64,000 nt of DNA from CAWJHE01 sp963842455 (lineage in GTDB: Bacteria; Chloroflexota; Anaerolineae; Anaerolineales; UBA4823), in assembly GCA_963842455.1 (NCBI GenBank), contig CAWJHE010000006.1, positions 124,001 to 188,000 on the forward strand. Direction: 5' to 3'. Positions 62,440 through 64,000 of the stretch are shown piece by piece. Under the pieces are notes generated by a model that was not told the DNA's origin, ran no database searches, and saw only the letters and a program-made list of their open reading frames with translations. Each line of letters starts with the position of its first letter. The stretch's first letter is position 1. The position numbers and the translations under genes were made by a program.

Positions 62440-64000
62440 CTATTTTTCTGCTGAAACCTTATTGTTGGCCAGACCATCTTTAACGATCAAGCCTTGTGCT
62501 TCCAGGTATTCGATAATCTTGCGCGCATTAGCAAGCGGATCGTTATTGACTGTATCCAGGGTGATCTCTGGACTGGCAGGCGCTTCGTAGGGATCATCCA
62601 CGCCTGTGAAGCCAGTGATTTGACCGCGGCGAGCCCGAGCGTATAGACCCTTGACATCTCGCTGTTCACAGACATCGATTGGGGTGTCTACAAATACCTC
62701 GATAAAGTTTTCGCCGACCATTTTGCGGGCTTCGTTACGGGTGGCGCGGTAAGGGCTGATAGCAGCACAAATGACAGCACCACCATGACGAGCGAGCTCA
62801 CCTGCTACGAACCCAATGCGCAGAATATTGGTGTCACGATCTTCTGGCGTGAACCCAAGACCTTTGGAGAGGTGCGTGCGAACGACATCACCATCCAAAA
62901 GGGTAATTTGCCGGCCTCTCTCTAAGAGCAAGGAGGTTAGAATTTCTGCAGTGGTGGATTTCCCGGAACCGCTTAGACCGGTAAACCAGATGCAAAAACC
63001 CTGTTTGTGACGGGCAGGGTACATCTGCTGAAGGATTTCAGCTGTTTCCTGTCGAGTGAACCATTCTGGCAGGATTTTACCTTTTGCCAGGTAGTCGTCG
63101 CGGACCTGCGTGCCCGAAATGGTGAAGACCTGGGCGTTTTCGGGAATCTTGTTGTTCTCTTCGTAGCGTTGTTCATTGGCCAGGTAAACCAACTCCTTGA
63201 ATTCAACCGGATGAACACCCACTTCTCCAGCATACTGGGCTACAAGAGCTTGAGCTTCGTAGGGACCATAAAAAGGATTCCCCTGGCTGTCTTTGCCTGG
63301 TCCGGCATGATCGCGGCCAACGATCAAATGGGTAGCACCGTAATTGCGGCGTATGATGGCGTGCCACAATGCTTCGCGTGGACCGGCCATGCGCATGGCT
63401 AAAGGAAGCAAGCTGAGTAAAGTACGATTCTGATCGTAATAATTATCAACCAATGCCTTGTAAACTCTTACACGTGTGTAGTGATCAACATCACCTGGTT
63501 TGGTCAAGCCTACAACAGGGTGGATTAACAGGCTGCCATTAATTTCATCAGCAGCGCGCTTGGTTAATTCTTCGTGTATGCGGTGCATGGGGTTGCGGGT
63601 CTGGAATGCGACCACTTTGTCATTCCCCATTTTTTCCAGACGGGCGCGTACCTCGGCTGGCGTCAGGCGTAATTCGACAAAGTCACTATAGGAGGGTAAA
63701 TTAAGAACCTTAAGTGCACCCGATACATATACCTTACCCCAGCGAACCATCTCGGAGATCAGGGGGTGGCGGGCATCGGTGGTACCCAATACCAGTCTGG
63801 CCTCCCTTTGGGGGTCATAGTGGTAAACCTCTTCGATTTCCATGACGGCGATGGTGTTATTTCGTGCGTCAGACAACGTGATCTGTTCGCCCCAGCTGGG
63901 TAAAGAGCTTTCGTCCAACGGAAGGGTGACCGGGATGGGGAAAATGGAGCCATTCTTCAGACGCATTTCGGTTAGAACGCGTTCGTAGTCGGCTTTTCCC
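62440..64000 (-). CDS. Bifunctional ATP sulfurylase/APS kinase (PAPS synthase), 5' part beyond the window
   Basis: At least 519 residues are visible; the frame stays open to 64000. The ATG at 63966 is internal because the 11 codons before it read KADYERVLTEMRLKNGSIF, a conserved ATP-sulfurylase segment. Sulfurylase motifs are VAFQTRNPMHRIHEEL and VGRDHAGPG. From about 330 residues downstream the APS kinase domain begins with WFTGLSGSGKSTTAE (P-loop), LDGDVVRTHLSKGLGF and ISPYRATRNEAR (phosphorylated Ser). It makes APS and then PAPS. At the head of this operon it should supply PAPS to the sulfotransferases rather than feed sulfate assimilation. Confidence 0.95.
   Translation of the reverse strand, partial: GKADYERVLTEMRLKNGSIFPIPVTLPLDESSLPSWGEQITLSDARNNTIAVMEIEEVYHYDPQREARLVLGTTDARHPLISEMVRWGKVYVSGALKVLNLPSYSDFVELRLTPAEVRARLEKMGNDKVVAFQTRNPMHRIHEELTKRAADEINGSLLIHPVVGLTKPGDVDHYTRVRVYKALVDNYYDQNRTLLSLLPLAMRMAGPREALWHAIIRRNYGATHLIVGRDHAGPGKDSQGNPFYGPYEAQALVAQYAGEVGVHPVEFKELVYLANEQRYEENNKIPENAQVFTISGTQVRDDYLAKGKILPEWFTRQETAEILQQMYPARHKQGFCIWFTGLSGSGKSTTAEILTSLLLERGRQITLLDGDVVRTHLSKGLGFTPEDRDTNILRIGFVAGELARHGGAVICAAISPYRATRNEARKMVGENFIEVFVDTPIDVCEQRDVKGLYARARRGQITGFTGVDDPYEAPASPEITLDTVNNDPLANARKIIEYLEAQGLIVKDGLANNKVSAEK

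Noticed and set aside
63967..64000. ATG at 63966 as the start of the sulfurylase/APS kinase
   Set aside because: Conserved sulfurylase sequence continues in frame upstream to the window edge, so the true start lies outside.

Overview
The window reads as a chromosomal stretch from a Chloroflexota bacterium, probably class Anaerolineae. This is inferred from the gene families, the Shine-Dalgarno sites and a short IYLPLV-like motif shared by three secreted proteins; no rRNA or other marker is present. Fifty-one of 52 genes lie on the minus strand, so the transcriptional order runs from 64000 towards 1. It is mostly one very large surface-glycan locus, with a pantothenate/CoA operon at the low-coordinate end.

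Layout by coordinate. 1-3152: panB-panE-panC-coaX, making pantoate, pantothenate and 4'-phosphopantothenate; panC carries two apparent frameshifts. 3274-6551: a sulfotransferase with a leaderless-looking promoter, a small plus-strand YtxH protein, and a secreted gluzincin-type metalloprotease. 6676-13825: two tandem pairs of O-antigen polymerase-like (Wzy) and chain-length (PCP/Wzz) genes, a WecA/MraY-type initiating phosphosugar transferase and a GT2 rhamnosyltransferase-like enzyme. 13895-30619: an AT-rich block with a GT-C membrane protein, four large related GT-B glycosyltransferases (one is a 1223-residue multidomain fusion), a secreted beta-helix protein with its own promoter and terminator, a DegT aminotransferase/GNAT pair and rfbD. 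30838-39686: rfbA, rfbB and rfbC for dTDP-L-rhamnose, another GT-C protein and two secreted glycosidases, one GH78 rhamnosidase-like. 39720-46575: a Wzm/Wzt-type ABC exporter, two sister GT2 enzymes around a sulfotransferase, a GT-C enzyme and a DUF115 protein. 46580-51784: SDR, D-2-hydroxyacid dehydrogenase, a cytidylyltransferase, GT2 and two tandem sulfotransferases. 51768-58734: a cassette containing a carrier protein, an aminoacyl-tRNA-synthetase-like amino acid:[carrier protein] ligase, a GNAT, an AAC(3)-like N-acetyltransferase, a DUF4910 aminopeptidase-like protein, a methyltransferase and a capsule-type glycosyltransferase. 58755-64000: a NeuB nonulosonate synthase fused to a TIM-barrel isomerase domain, NeuA, an SDR, and a bifunctional ATP sulfurylase/APS kinase running off the window.

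How the parts fit (inference). The ATP sulfurylase/APS kinase supplies PAPS and four sulfotransferases use it. NeuB and NeuA make and activate a nonulosonic (sialic-like) acid, and rfbABCD make dTDP-rhamnose. DegT plus GNAT would give an acetamido sugar. The ligase/carrier/GNAT group could load an amino acid onto a carrier and pass it to an amino sugar. Together these point to a sulfated, rhamnose- and nonulosonate-containing, possibly aminoacylated surface polysaccharide. Polymerisation (Wzy/PCP) and ABC export modules are both present. The carrier and ligase would need phosphopantetheine from the CoA pathway encoded at the other end.

Quality caution. Seven genes contain single-base frameshifts (12 in total), nine of them between 52.0 and 57.6 kb and mostly in short homopolymers. 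In each case correcting the indels gives one intact protein of family-typical or plausible length, so sequencing or assembly error is more likely than true decay. These genes are annotated over their full reconstructed span.
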